Part shown: positions 48,270-56,603 of the stretch, in pieces
Layout: each line of letters starts with the position of its first letter
How positions within the stretch are numbered: position 1 is the first letter of the stretch
NCBI RefSeq assembly: GCF_900107965.1
Contig: NZ_FNVU01000001.1
Span: forward strand, 744,001-808,000
Direction: 5' to 3'
Length of the DNA: 64,000 nucleotides
Source: Actinacidiphila yanglinensis
GTDB taxonomy: Bacteria; Actinomycetota; Actinomycetes; Streptomycetales; Streptomycetaceae
The notes under the pieces: model-generated
The model's database searches: none
What the model was told of the DNA's origin: nothing
The model's input: the letters and a program-made list of their open reading frames with translations, nothing else
Position numbers and translations under genes: made by a program

Positions 48270-48555
48270 CCTGGGTCAGGGCTCCTCTCCACATATGTTG
48301 AAAAAAGCGCCGGTGACAGGTGCCTACCCGACGTTGCCGAGCCTACCGCCGCAGGCGCGCGCGCCTTTGCCCACGTCGCTGCTCGTGTGGATAACTCCGA
48401 ACGGGACACGCCCTGCCCGCGGGGACCCCCCGCAGAAAGCCGGGGTATTCCCTACGTCTAGAGTGGCGTGGTACGCGCAGGGACCGTGGTCCGCCGCCGC
48501 TCAGCCGGCCGGCAGGCAGCCGGGACCTGCTGGACTCATCTCTCGTGGGGTGTTC
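48270..48555. other. Divergent promoter region of tkt and ctaB
   Basis: This 286-bp gap holds the tkt ribosome binding site (GAGAGGAG on the minus strand, near 48280-48290) and an AT-rich CATATGTTGAAAAAA patch (48292-48306). TAGAGT at 48459-48464 is a possible -10 for ctaB. I see no convincing -35 and no gene. Confidence 0.4.
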
Positions 48556-49515
48556 GTGACAGCCGTCGAATCCCGACCCGCCGGGGTCATCGGGGCGGGC
48601 TCGGGACAGGCGAACTCCGGGCACCGGCCGCCGCGTGCCCGTGTCATGGCGTTCGTCGCGCTGACCAAGCCGCGCATCATCGAACTGCTGCTCATCACGA
48701 CCGTCCCGGTGATGTTCCTGGCGGCCGGCGGCGTTCCCAGCCTGTGGCTGGTGGTCGCGACCGTGGTCGGCGGCTACCTGTCCGCAGGCGGCGCCAACGC
48801 GCTGAACATGTACATCGACCGCGACATCGACGCGTTGATGCACCGCACCGAGCAGCGGCCACTGGTCACCGGGATGGTCTCGCCGCGCGAATGCCTGGTC
48901 TTCGGCGTGACCCTGTCGGTGATCTCCACCGTCTGGTTCGCGGTGCTGGTCAACCCGCTGTCCGCGGCGCTGTCGCTGACCGCGATCCTCTACTACGTGT
49001 TCGTCTACACGCTGTGGCTGAAGCGGCGTACGGCGCAGAACATCGTGTGGGGCGGAGTCGCGGGCTGCCTCCAGGTGTTCATCGGATGGTCGGCCGTACG
49101 CGACGAGCTCGGCTGGGCGCCCTTCGTGCTCTTCCTCGTCCTCTTCTTCTGGACGCCGCCGCACTACTGGCCGCTGTCCATGAAGGTCAAGGACGACTAC
49201 GCCCGGGTCGGCGTGCCCATGCTGCCGGTGGTCGCCGGCAACCAGGTGGTGGCCCGGCAGATCGTGCTCTACAGCTGGGTCATGGTGCTGACGTCGCTCA
49301 CGCTGTGGTGGCCGCTGGGGGACACTTCCTGGTTCTACCCGGTCGTCGCGGCCCTGCTCGGCGCGTTCTGGCTGAAGGAGGCGCACGGGCTGCACGCCCG
49401 CGCCAAGGCCGGTGTCATGGGCGCGAAGCTCAAGGAGATGCGGCTGTTCCACTGGTCGATCACCTACGCGACGCTGCTCTTCGTCGCCGTCGCGATCGAC
49501 CCCTTCCTCCACTAG
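48556..49515 (+). CDS. ctaB: Protoheme IX farnesyltransferase (heme O synthase)
   Basis: The product (319 aa) attaches a farnesyl chain to heme B, giving heme O for the terminal oxidase. It is a UbiA-type membrane prenyltransferase with about nine helices. The prenyl diphosphate motif [19 protein letters not shown] (N-x3-D-x3-D) and [19 protein letters not shown] are present. The GTG at 48556 is preferred; an in-frame GTG two codons upstream (48550) is possible. ctaA, the next enzyme, lies 2.8 kb away on the other strand. Confidence 0.94.
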   Translation: MTAVESRPAGVIGAGSGQANSGHRPPRARVMAFVALTKPRIIELLLITTVPVMFLAAGGVPSLWLVVATVVGGYLSAGGANALNMYIDRDIDALMHRTEQRPLVTGMVSPRECLVFGVTLSVISTVWFAVLVNPLSAALSLTAILYYVFVYTLWLKRRTAQNIVWGGVAGCLQVFIGWSAVRDELGWAPFVLFLVLFFWTPPHYWPLSMKVKDDYARVGVPMLPVVAGNQVVARQIVLYSWVMVLTSLTLWWPLGDTSWFYPVVAALLGAFWLKEAHGLHARAKAGVMGAKLKEMRLFHWSITYATLLFVAVAIDPFLH

Positions 49516-49539
49516 TCCCTGCGGGCGGCCCGGGCGGAC

Positions 49540-49690
49540 CCTCCGGGGTGCCTTGCCCTGCCGGTTCCGGGACCGCCTGCCGCCGGATGGCTGCCGCGCG
49601 GTTCTCCCCCGGCCCGGCGGCTGGGTGGGGGTGCCTCCGGCGAAGCCAGGGGGAGTGCCCCCACGGGCCCCTGGTACCGCGAGAACCGCG
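49540..49690. repeat. Copy of the dispersed inverted-repeat family downstream of ctaB
   Basis: CCGGTTCCGGGACCGCCTG near 49561 matches the outer arm seen near 3.47 and 11.5 kb. It is followed by GCGCGGTTCTCC and GGGCCCCTGG (about 49595-49675), separated by a palindromic insert in which CTCCCCC pairs with GGGGGAG and CCGGCCC-GGCGG-GCTGG folds within. It probably ends ctaB transcription. Confidence 0.65.
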
Positions 49691-49699
49691 GTGCACTGG

Positions 49700-49727
49700 T
49701 TGCCTGCACGTTACCGGTGGGTAGGGT
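49700..49727 (+). promoter_or_regulatory. Predicted promoter of a leaderless gene
   Basis: TTGCCT (49700-49705), a 16-nt spacer and TAGGGT (49722-49727) precede the ATG at 49734 by only 6 nt after the -10 box. There is no Shine-Dalgarno sequence. Transcription should begin at the start codon. Confidence 0.55.
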
Positions 49728-49733
49728 GGGCGT

Positions 49734-50069
49734 ATGGCTGAGAGCAAGGTGGACGACGACCCCAGGGCCGAGCGGCGCGTCAAGCGTCTGGCGCGGCAGA
49801 TCCACGCGTTCGGGCGGGCGCACGGCGGCACGGATGCCCAGATCTCCTACCTCGGGGAGCGGGGCGCCCGGATCGTGCTCGTGGGCGAGGACGGCGCCTG
49901 GGGCGACCTGGTCGCGCCGCGGTACGAGCTGGCGCGGCGCGCCGTGGCGGAGTCGGGCGTGACCGTGCACGAGGCGTTCGACGGCGAGCTGGCCGCGAAG
50001 GTGCGGACAGGGCCGTACGAGTGGTCCCGGATGGCAGGCGTGCAGATCGGCGGACGTCCCAACACCTGA
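49734..50069 (+). CDS. Small conserved hypothetical protein
   Basis: The product (111 aa) is a soluble protein with no signal peptide or membrane segment: MAESKVDDDPRAERRVKRLA, then YLGERGARIVLVGEDGAWGDL and AVAESGVTVHEAFDGELAAKV, ending in EWSRMAGVQIGGRPNT. I recall similar proteins near ctaB in Streptomyces but know no function. The alternating strand and helix pattern suggests a small alpha/beta fold. A promoter immediately upstream implies a leaderless transcript. Confidence 0.72.
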   Translation: MAESKVDDDPRAERRVKRLARQIHAFGRAHGGTDAQISYLGERGARIVLVGEDGAWGDLVAPRYELARRAVAESGVTVHEAFDGELAAKVRTGPYEWSRMAGVQIGGRPNT

Positions 50070-50175
50070 CGGCGCCCTGCCGCGTTAGGCCCTGTGCGGG
50101 CCGCCCCCGACGGCCGTCCGCGCAGGGACGAGGGCCTGGCCGGGTCCTGACCGACGGACGGGACGGGATGGACCG

Positions 50176-51294
50176 ATGGCCGGGGCCGACCTGATCGACG
50201 TGCACTGCCACGGGGTGTACCCGGGAGACCTGGGCCTCGGCTCCTTCGAGGCGTGGCTGCCGGGCGCCGCCGCCCCCGGCACCACCCTCTTCGACAGCCC
50301 CACCGGCTTCGCGCTGCGCCGCTGGTGCCCGCCGCTGCTCGGCCTGGAACCCCACTGCCCGCCGGCCCGCTACCTCGCCAGGCGCCGCGAGTTGGGCGCG
50401 TACGAGGCCACCCGGCTGCTGCTGCGCGGCATGGACGTGGCGGCGTACGTGATGGACACCGGGGAGCCCGGCGATCTCACCCCGCCGAAGGAGCTCGCGG
50501 CCACCACGGGGGCGCCGGTGCTGGAGACGGTCCGGCTCGAACCGCTCGCCCAGCAGGTCGCCGACACCTCCGGGACCGTGGACGGCTTCCTCGCCAACCT
50601 CGCGGAGGCCGTGCACGGCGCGGCGCTCGGCGTGGCCGGGTTCTCCTGTGCGGGCGGGCGCGCCTTCCGTGCCGACGGGTGCGCCGGGAGGGAGGAGGAC
50701 GTCGGGGACGCCAGACCGCCGGGCCCGGTCGAGGTACGGCGGGCCGCCGCGACCTGGCTGGGCGACCGCGCGGTGGGCTCGCGGCCGGAGGACCCGGTGC
50801 TGCTCCGCCACCTGCGCTGGCACGCGGTCGCCACCGGCCTGCCGCTCCTCCTGCGCCACCCGTCGGGCGGCGACGGGCCGCGTGCCGCCGAGAGCTTCCT
50901 GCGCGCCACCACCGGGCTCGGTACGGACGTGATCCTGCTGCCCGGCCGTTGCCACGAGCGTGCCGCCGCACACCTCGCCGCCGAACTGCCGCACGTGTAC
51001 GTCGGGGTGGGCGGCGATCCGTCCCGCGTGCTCGCCCGCACGCCCTTCGGGAAGGTGCTCTACGCGAGCGGCGCGGACGGGCTTCCCGAGCTCGCCGTGA
51101 CATCGGCCCGGGAGTTCCTCGCGGACCTCGGGCGCCTCGTCGACGGGCGGGTGCGCGCCGGGGAGTGGTCCACCGGGGACGGCCACCGGGTGACGTCCCT
51201 GGTCACCGCGGAGAACGCCCGACGGCTGTTCCCGTCGGCCGGCCGGCCCGAGGTCGGGCCGGCCGAGGTCGGGCCGTCCTGGGTCAGGCGCTGA
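50176..51294 (+). CDS. Amidohydrolase-family protein
   Basis: The product (372 aa) looks like a TIM-barrel metal-dependent hydrolase. LIDVHCHGVYPG (H-x-H, residues 7-11) is the first metal motif. LRHPSGG (near residue 235) and KVLYASGADGLPE (near 295) may supply the later His and Asp. The substrate is unknown. The C-terminus has a short repeat (PEVGPAEVGP) encoded by direct repeats at 51249-51276. Its last 11 bp overlap the end of the convergent ctaA gene. Confidence 0.78.
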   Translation: MAGADLIDVHCHGVYPGDLGLGSFEAWLPGAAAPGTTLFDSPTGFALRRWCPPLLGLEPHCPPARYLARRRELGAYEATRLLLRGMDVAAYVMDTGEPGDLTPPKELAATTGAPVLETVRLEPLAQQVADTSGTVDGFLANLAEAVHGAALGVAGFSCAGGRAFRADGCAGREEDVGDARPPGPVEVRRAAATWLGDRAVGSRPEDPVLLRHLRWHAVATGLPLLLRHPSGGDGPRAAESFLRATTGLGTDVILLPGRCHERAAAHLAAELPHVYVGVGGDPSRVLARTPFGKVLYASGADGLPELAVTSAREFLADLGRLVDGRVRAGEWSTGDGHRVTSLVTAENARRLFPSAGRPEVGPAEVGPSWVRR

Positions 51295-52291
51295 CGCGGG
51301 AGGCCGCGGGAGCGGTCGCGGCCGCCGGCACCGTGGCGCCCGGCTCCGCCGGAGGGCGCTCGCGGAAGGAGAGCAGGACCCGCAGCGTCCCGATCCAGAC
51401 CAGGCAGGCGCCGAACATGTGCAGGTCGACCAGGGCCGCGGGCAGGTGGGTGAAGTACTGGACGTAGCCGATCACCCCCTGGCCCATGAGGACGAGGAAG
51501 AGCTCGCGGACGCGGTGCTGCGGCCCGACCGGCGCGTCCACGGCGCGCAGTACGAACCACAGCGCGACGGTGAGGCCGACCACGATCCAGGCGAAGTCCG
51601 CGTGGAGCTGGGCGATCGTCCTCCAGTCCACGGGGATGCGCCGCACCGTGTAGGACCCGCTGGACTCGCCCGGGTGCGGCCCGGCGCCGCTGACGAGGGT
51701 GCCGATGACGATGAGGAGTGCCGCGGCGGCGGTGAGCAGCTGGCCGAGCTGCCGTACGGGCTTGCCGACGAGCGGTCGGGGCGAGGCGTCGCCCTCCCGG
51801 GTGCGCTGCCAGGTGAGGACGGCCACCGTGATCAGGGCCGCGGACAGCAGGAAGTGGAAGGAGACGACGTACGGGTTGAGCTTGGTGAGGACCGTCAGGC
51901 CGCCCCAGACCGCGTTGAGGACGACCACCCAGAACTGGGCCCAGGCCAGCCGGTACAGGCTGCGCCGGGGCGGCTCCTGCTGGGCCCGCACCGCGATGAT
52001 CGCCCAGCCGACGGTGGCGCACAGCACGTACGTCAGCATGCGGTTGCTGATCTCGATGGTGTGGTGGATGCCCATCTCGCGGGTGCCGAGCAGGCTGTCG
52101 CCGTTGCAGGTGGGCCAGGTCGGGCAGCCCAGCCCCGAGGCCGTCACCCGGACCGCGCCGCCGGTGATCACGATCACCACGGACATCACCAGCGCCGCGA
52201 GCGCCGCACGGCGCACCGCCACAGGGCTGGGGGTCCACCGGGCGGCGATGAAGGCGAGCGGGTTCCGCGCGATATCGGGCAGCTTCGGCAC
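51284..52291 (-). CDS. ctaA: Heme A synthase (COX15/CtaA)
   Basis: The product (335 aa) oxidises heme O to heme A for the aa3-type oxidase. It is an eight-helix membrane protein: GGAVRVTASGLGCPTWPTCNG is the first-loop signature with paired Cys, and IHHTIEISNRML, FHFLLSAALI, LHADFAWIVVG and DLHMFGACLVW hold the heme-binding His residues. The GTG at 52289-52291 is chosen from the VPKLPDIARNPLAFIA start. TACCAT on the minus strand (52298-52303) lies 6 nt upstream with no Shine-Dalgarno sequence, so it is probably leaderless. Confidence 0.93.
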   Translation of the reverse strand: MPKLPDIARNPLAFIAARWTPSPVAVRRAALAALVMSVVIVITGGAVRVTASGLGCPTWPTCNGDSLLGTREMGIHHTIEISNRMLTYVLCATVGWAIIAVRAQQEPPRRSLYRLAWAQFWVVVLNAVWGGLTVLTKLNPYVVSFHFLLSAALITVAVLTWQRTREGDASPRPLVGKPVRQLGQLLTAAAALLIVIGTLVSGAGPHPGESSGSYTVRRIPVDWRTIAQLHADFAWIVVGLTVALWFVLRAVDAPVGPQHRVRELFLVLMGQGVIGYVQYFTHLPAALVDLHMFGACLVWIGTLRVLLSFRERPPAEPGATVPAAATAPAASRVSA

Positions 52292-52476
52292 GGAGCCATG
52301 GTAGGCGCACCCCTTGTGCACGGATTCACGAGGGGTGCCGGGCGGGCGCCGCGCCCATAGTGCGCAGGCGGGCGCCCGCGGTGTACGCACCCGGACGTAC
52401 ATGTCGGGAAAACGCCCGCAAGCCGGACCGGCCGCCCCTAGCATGCTCGGTGCACCCACAGGGGGAGGGGTCCCGG

Positions 52477-53772
52477 ATGACCGGAGAGCACCGCGAGAAC
52501 GTCAACCGCCGGCGGATGCTGTACGGGGGCGCCGCGGCGCTGGCCGGAGCCGGCGCGGCGGCCTGGGCGAGCGGCGCCTGGGAGGCCCCCGCGGCCGGCG
52601 CCGCCTCCCCGGACCACCCGGGGTACGCCGACGTGGTGGCCGACTTCGGGGCCAAGGGCGACGGGACCACCGACGACAGCGCCGCGTTCGAGGCCGCCTA
52701 CGCCTACGCCGAGAAGCGGGCCGCCGCCGGCACCGGACGTACCGTGATCATGGTGCCGCCGGGCCAGTACCGGGTGACCAGGCCCGGTGCGCTGCTCGCC
52801 GCCGACTCGCCGTCCCACCAGGTCAACGGGCTGCGGTTCGTGGGCGCGGGGCTGCGGATCAGCGACATCGTGTTCGCGCCCGCCGCCGTCGACGGCCCCG
52901 ACGGGGGCAGTTACCTCTGCCGCAACAACGACACCTGGCAGAACATCTCGTTCGAGGGGCTGCGCTTCACCGCCGGCACCCCGGGCGCCTCGTTCTTCTA
53001 CTCCTACTCCACCGGCGGCGCGGCCAACTACCGCTTCTCGGAGTGCGAGTGGATGGGGGAGTGGGAGTACGGCATCGCACTGGACGGCAGCAACACCAAC
53101 TCCGAGATGCGCTGGGAGGCGTGCCGGGTCGGCGGCGCCTACCGCAAGGCGTTCCTGTACGCGGGGCTCTCGCTGCACTCCACCGACACCGAGCAGCAGG
53201 ACCAGTTCCTCAACTACTGGTTCACCGACATGAACGTCACCTACGAGTGGGGCAACTTCCTGGAGTTCCCCTACGGCGGCTCCGTGACCTGCCGCTCCGG
53301 CAGCTACATCGTCACCGGCCGCCGTCCCACCCCGCACCCCGACTACGGCTTCGAGAGTGCCTTCTTCCGCTTCCCGCGCCCCTCGCACTTCGACGGCGTG
53401 CAGCGCTTCCACGCCGAGGACATCCGCTTCGAGCTGCGCGACAACGCGGTGGTGGTGATCGACTGCGCCTGGAACCGCGGCACCGTGCACTTCAACGACT
53501 GCGACGACACCGCGCACGCGTTCAAATCCTTCTCCGACGCGTTGCGGGCCCACCGCTACACCCTCACGGACAACGGCCCGCTCGTCCGCTACGACTCCTG
53601 CCAGCTGGTCGGCACCCACCAGTACCGCACCGCCTCCGGCGCCGAGCCCCCGACGTGCGTCCGCTACGACATGTGCCGCCTCGCCTCCCACCCCCGGGCG
53701 GACTTCCTGGCCCTGGATCCCGGTCAGGGCAGCGACGTCGCCACCTTCGTGGACTGCATCCCGTCCACCTGA
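52477..53772 (+). CDS. Tat-exported right-handed beta-helix protein (pectate lyase-like)
   Basis: The product (431 aa) begins with a twin-arginine signal (NRRRMLYGGAAALAGAGAAA). The mature part opens with DVVADFGAKGDGTTDDSAAFEAAYAYA and TVIMVPPGQYRV, the N-terminal signature of pectate lyase 3/GH28-related beta-helix proteins, followed by many short beta repeats. It is probably a secreted polysaccharide-binding or -degrading protein; catalytic residues cannot be assigned. GGGAGGGG 7 nt before the ATG supports this start. Confidence 0.82.
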   Translation: MTGEHRENVNRRRMLYGGAAALAGAGAAAWASGAWEAPAAGAASPDHPGYADVVADFGAKGDGTTDDSAAFEAAYAYAEKRAAAGTGRTVIMVPPGQYRVTRPGALLAADSPSHQVNGLRFVGAGLRISDIVFAPAAVDGPDGGSYLCRNNDTWQNISFEGLRFTAGTPGASFFYSYSTGGAANYRFSECEWMGEWEYGIALDGSNTNSEMRWEACRVGGAYRKAFLYAGLSLHSTDTEQQDQFLNYWFTDMNVTYEWGNFLEFPYGGSVTCRSGSYIVTGRRPTPHPDYGFESAFFRFPRPSHFDGVQRFHAEDIRFELRDNAVVVIDCAWNRGTVHFNDCDDTAHAFKSFSDALRAHRYTLTDNGPLVRYDSCQLVGTHQYRTASGAEPPTCVRYDMCRLASHPRADFLALDPGQGSDVATFVDCIPST

Positions 53773-53815
53773 GCGTCCGGTACCCCGGGGGCGGGGAAAC
53801 CGCGGTCGCCCGGCG

Positions 53816-54613
53816 TCACTCCCAGCGGAACCAGCGGCCCGCCGCCGCCAGTCCCAGGACCGCCCAGACCGCGAGGATGCCCAGGTCGCCCCACGGCATC
53901 CCGGCGCCGTTCTGCAGCACGTCGCGCAGCCCGTCGGACAGCGCGGAGATCGGCAGCAGCTTCAGGACGTCCTGCGTGCCGCCGGAGAACTTGTCCATCG
54001 GCACGATCACGCCCCCGCCGACCAGGAGCAGCAGGAATACCAGGTTCGCCGCCGCGAGGGTCGCCTCCGCCTTGAGGGTGCCGGCCATCAGCAGCCCGAG
54101 CCCGGAGAAGGCCGCCGTGCCCAGCAGCAGGAGCAGCAGCACCGCGGCCGGGTCACCGTGCGGCGACCAGCCGAGCGCGTAGGCGATCACCACCAGCAGC
54201 ACCACCTGGAGCGCTTCGGTGACCAGCACCGAGCAGGTCTTCGCGGCCATCAGCGCCCAGCGCGGCAGCGGGGAGGCGCCCAGCCGCTTGAGCACCCCGT
54301 AGCGCCGCTCGAAGCCGGTCGCGATGGCCTGGCCGGTGAAGGCGGTGGACAGCACGGCGAGCGCCAGGATGCCGGGCGCGAGGAAGTCCACGGACCTGCC
54401 CTTGCCGGTGTCCACGATGTCGACCGCGCTGAACAGCACCAGCAGCAGCGCCGGGATCACCACGGTGAGCAGCAGCTGCTCGCCGTTGCGCAGCAGCATC
54501 TTCGTCTCCAGCAGCGCCTGCGCCCGGATCATCCGGGGCAGCGGCGCCGGGCCCGGCGCGGGGGTGAAGGCGCCGGCGCCCGTGGCGTGCGCGGTGTCGG
54601 TGGTGACGCTCAT
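53816..54613 (-). CDS. ABC-2 type transporter permease
   Basis: The product (265 aa) has six predicted membrane helices and the ABC-2 pattern: MLLRNGEQLLLTVVIPALLLVLFSAV, LAPGILALAVLSTAFTGQAIATGFERRYGVLKRLGASPL and ALSDGLRDVLQ. It pairs with the ATPase gene upstream, whose stop it overlaps as ATGA. The substrate is unknown. Its proximity to sufR may be coincidental. Confidence 0.9.
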   Translation of the reverse strand: MSVTTDTAHATGAGAFTPAPGPAPLPRMIRAQALLETKMLLRNGEQLLLTVVIPALLLVLFSAVDIVDTGKGRSVDFLAPGILALAVLSTAFTGQAIATGFERRYGVLKRLGASPLPRWALMAAKTCSVLVTEALQVVLLVVIAYALGWSPHGDPAAVLLLLLLGTAAFSGLGLLMAGTLKAEATLAAANLVFLLLLVGGGVIVPMDKFSGGTQDVLKLLPISALSDGLRDVLQNGAGMPWGDLGILAVWAVLGLAAAGRWFRWE

Positions 54614-55536
54614 GCGCGCAGCTCCCTGCCGGTCAGTTCCAAGAAGACGTCCTCCAACGTGCGCCGCTCCACCGCGAGATGGTCGGGCATGACGCCGTGC
54701 TGGGCGCACCAGGAGGCGACGGTGGCCAGCAGCTGCGGGTCGACCTTGCCCTCGATGCGGTACGAGCCGGGGGACAGCTCGGCGGCGAGGGAGCCGGCGG
54801 GCAGGGCGTTGAGCAGCGAGGTGAGGTCGAGGGCGGGCCGGCCGCTGAAGCGCAGCGTGTTCTCGGCGCCGCCGCGGCACAACTCCTCGGGGCTGCCGTG
54901 CGCGATTGCGCGGCCGGCGTCCACGACCACCACCTGGTCGGCCAGTTGCTCGGCCTCGTCCATGAAGTGGGTGGTGAGCACCACGCCGACGCCGGCGGAG
55001 CGCAGCTCGCGGACCAGGTCCCAGGTGGCGTGCCGGGCCTGCGGGTCCAGGCCGGCGGTGGGCTCGTCGAGGAAGACCAGTTCGGGGCGGCCGACCACGG
55101 CCATGGCCAGCGAGAGGCGCTGCTGCTGGCCGCCGGACAGCCGCCGGTAGGTGGTGCGGCCGCACGCCTCCAGGCCCAGCCGCTCGATCAGCAGCGCGGG
55201 ATCCACGGGGTGGGCGTACAGCGTCGCGGCGTGCCGGAGCATCTCCTCGGCGTGGGCGCCCGGGTAGATGCCGCCGGACTGGAGCATCACGCCGATCCGG
55301 GGGCGCAGCAGGCCGCCCTGGGTGACCGGGTCGAGGCCGAGGACGCGGACGGTGCCGGCGTCGGGCCGCCGGAAGCCCTCGCAGACCTCGACCGTGGTGG
55401 TCTTGCCCGCACCGTTGGGGCCGAGGACGGCGGTGACGGAGCCGCGCGGCACGGTCAGGTCGAGGCCGTCGACCGCGGTTCTGGTGCCGTACCGCTTGAC
55501 CAGACCGGTCACCTCGACCGCGGGCTCGTTTCGCAT
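54610..55536 (-). CDS. ABC transporter ATP-binding protein
   Basis: The product (308 aa) is a drug-exporter-type (DrrA/CcmA-like) ATPase. Walker A is LGPNGAGKTTT near residue 42, the signature is RLSGGQQQRLSLA, Walker B is LVFLDEPTAGLDP, and the switch is THFMDEAEQ. The ATG at 55534-55536 has no Shine-Dalgarno sequence. TAGACT (minus strand, 55544-55549) lies 7 nt upstream, so the mRNA may be leaderless. A 20-bp palindrome (55551-55570) sits where the -35 to -10 spacer would be. Confidence 0.93.
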   Translation of the reverse strand: MRNEPAVEVTGLVKRYGTRTAVDGLDLTVPRGSVTAVLGPNGAGKTTTVEVCEGFRRPDAGTVRVLGLDPVTQGGLLRPRIGVMLQSGGIYPGAHAEEMLRHAATLYAHPVDPALLIERLGLEACGRTTYRRLSGGQQQRLSLAMAVVGRPELVFLDEPTAGLDPQARHATWDLVRELRSAGVGVVLTTHFMDEAEQLADQVVVVDAGRAIAHGSPEELCRGGAENTLRFSGRPALDLTSLLNALPAGSLAAELSPGSYRIEGKVDPQLLATVASWCAQHGVMPDHLAVERRTLEDVFLELTGRELRA

Positions 55537-55550
55537 GGCGACGAGTCTAA

Positions 55551-55570
55551 GGAGCCGCGCGCGCGGCTCC
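55551..55570. promoter_or_regulatory. 20-bp perfect palindrome in the ABC transporter promoter
   Basis: GGAGCCGCGC followed by its complement GCGCGGCTCC lies 1 bp upstream of the predicted minus-strand -10 box. It could be an operator. It is entirely GC-rich apart from one A/T pair per arm, so chance is a real alternative in this genome. Confidence 0.3.
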
Positions 55571-55705
55571 GGCGGCAGGGCGGGACCCCCGGCGGCATCC
55601 GGCCCCCGGGCCGGGCGGACCACCGGCGTCGAGTGAGGTGACCCTAAGTGATGTAGCACACCGCGCAGGTGAAGGGTGGAGCTTGCCCCTGCTCGGCGAA
55701 TTAAG

Positions 55706-55719
55706 CAACAATGGCGTTG
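55706..55719. promoter_or_regulatory. Predicted SufR operator (CAAC-N6-GTTG)
   Basis: CAACAATGGCGTTG overlaps the first base of the sufR GTG start codon. The CAAC-N6-GTTG palindrome is the binding motif I recall for SufR of Streptomyces avermitilis, where it represses its own suf operon. Binding here would block transcription initiation at a near-leaderless sufR. Confidence 0.75.
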
Positions 55720-56603
55720 TGAAATACGTAGGCGGTGCTGCCCGCGAGGCGGCGGAGGAGCAGACGACCGGGGAGCGGCGCACCCGTAACCGGGTCGCCA
55801 GCTCCATCCTGGGCCACGGGCCCTCCACCGCCGCGGACCTCGCCGAGCGGCTGGGACTCACCCAGGCGGCGGTGCGCCGTCACCTGGACGCCCTCGTCGC
55901 GGAGAACATCGTGGAACCCCGCCAGCAGCGGGTCTACGGCAGCCGCGGCCGCGGCCGCCCCGCCAAGGTCTTCGCGCTCACCGACTGCGGCCGGGACGCC
56001 TTCGACCAGGCATACGACCAGCTCGCCGCGGACGCGCTGGGCTGGATCGCCCGGTCTGCGGGCGGCGGCGAGCAGGGCGAGGCCGCCGTCACCGCGTTCG
56101 CCCGGGCCCGGGTCGCAGCCCAGGCCGAGCGGTACCGCGAGCTCATCGACGCCGCCGCGCCCGACGACCGGGCGCAGGCCCTCGCCCGCGCCCTGACCGC
56201 GGACGGGTACGCTGCAACAGCGCGTAGCGCCCCCGGCCCGGCCGGGGGCGCCCCCGGGCGCAGCGTCGGGGGAGAGCAGCTGTGCCAGCACCACTGCCCG
56301 GTGGCCCACGCCGCCGAGCAGTTCCCGCAGCTCTGCGAGGCGGAGGCCGAGGTCTTCTCCAGCCTGCTGGGGACCCACGTCCAGCGGCTCGCCACCATCG
56401 CGCACGGCGACGGGGTGTGCACCACCTTCATCCCGCAGTCGCCCCGGGGGCGGTCCGTCACCGCACCCGAGGAACCCGCACCACCACCCGAGCCACCCGC
56501 GGGACCGCCAGGACCGGCAGCACCTGCGACCCCAGCAGCACCCGCAGCAAATGCAGCAACCGACCACGCACCAGTCAGCACGTCCGGGAGGAACCCCGCA
56601 TGA
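55719..56603 (+). CDS. sufR: Fe-S cluster-sensing repressor SufR
   Basis: The product (294 aa) has an N-terminal winged helix-turn-helix ([25 protein letters not shown], residues 33-60, then [15 protein letters not shown]) and a C-terminal half with Cys residues in [15 protein letters not shown] and [10 protein letters not shown] that can hold an Fe-S cluster. About 17 residues before the first Cys (near 170-186) come from a repeat-like insert. The tail after residue 250 is Pro/Ala-rich. The GTG at 55719 is chosen because it overlaps the SufR operator and starts [14 protein letters not shown]. The stop overlaps sufB as ATGA. Confidence 0.92.
   Translation: MKYVGGAAREAAEEQTTGERRTRNRVASSILGHGPSTAADLAERLGLTQAAVRRHLDALVAENIVEPRQQRVYGSRGRGRPAKVFALTDCGRDAFDQAYDQLAADALGWIARSAGGGEQGEAAVTAFARARVAAQAERYRELIDAAAPDDRAQALARALTADGYAATARSAPGPAGGAPGRSVGGEQLCQHHCPVAHAAEQFPQLCEAEAEVFSSLLGTHVQRLATIAHGDGVCTTFIPQSPRGRSVTAPEEPAPPPEPPAGPPGPAAPATPAAPAANAATDHAPVSTSGRNPA
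56227..56279. repeat. Repeat-like insert inside sufR
   Basis: The 53-bp stretch has CCCCCGGCCCGGCCGGGGGCG, then CCCCCGGGCG and GTCGGGGGAG. It resembles the palindromic insert of the intergenic element at 49.6 kb (CCCCCGGCCCGGCGG...GGGGGTGCCTCCGGCGAAGCCAGGGGGAG). It keeps the frame and adds about 17 residues rich in Gly, Pro and Ala. Confidence 0.55.
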
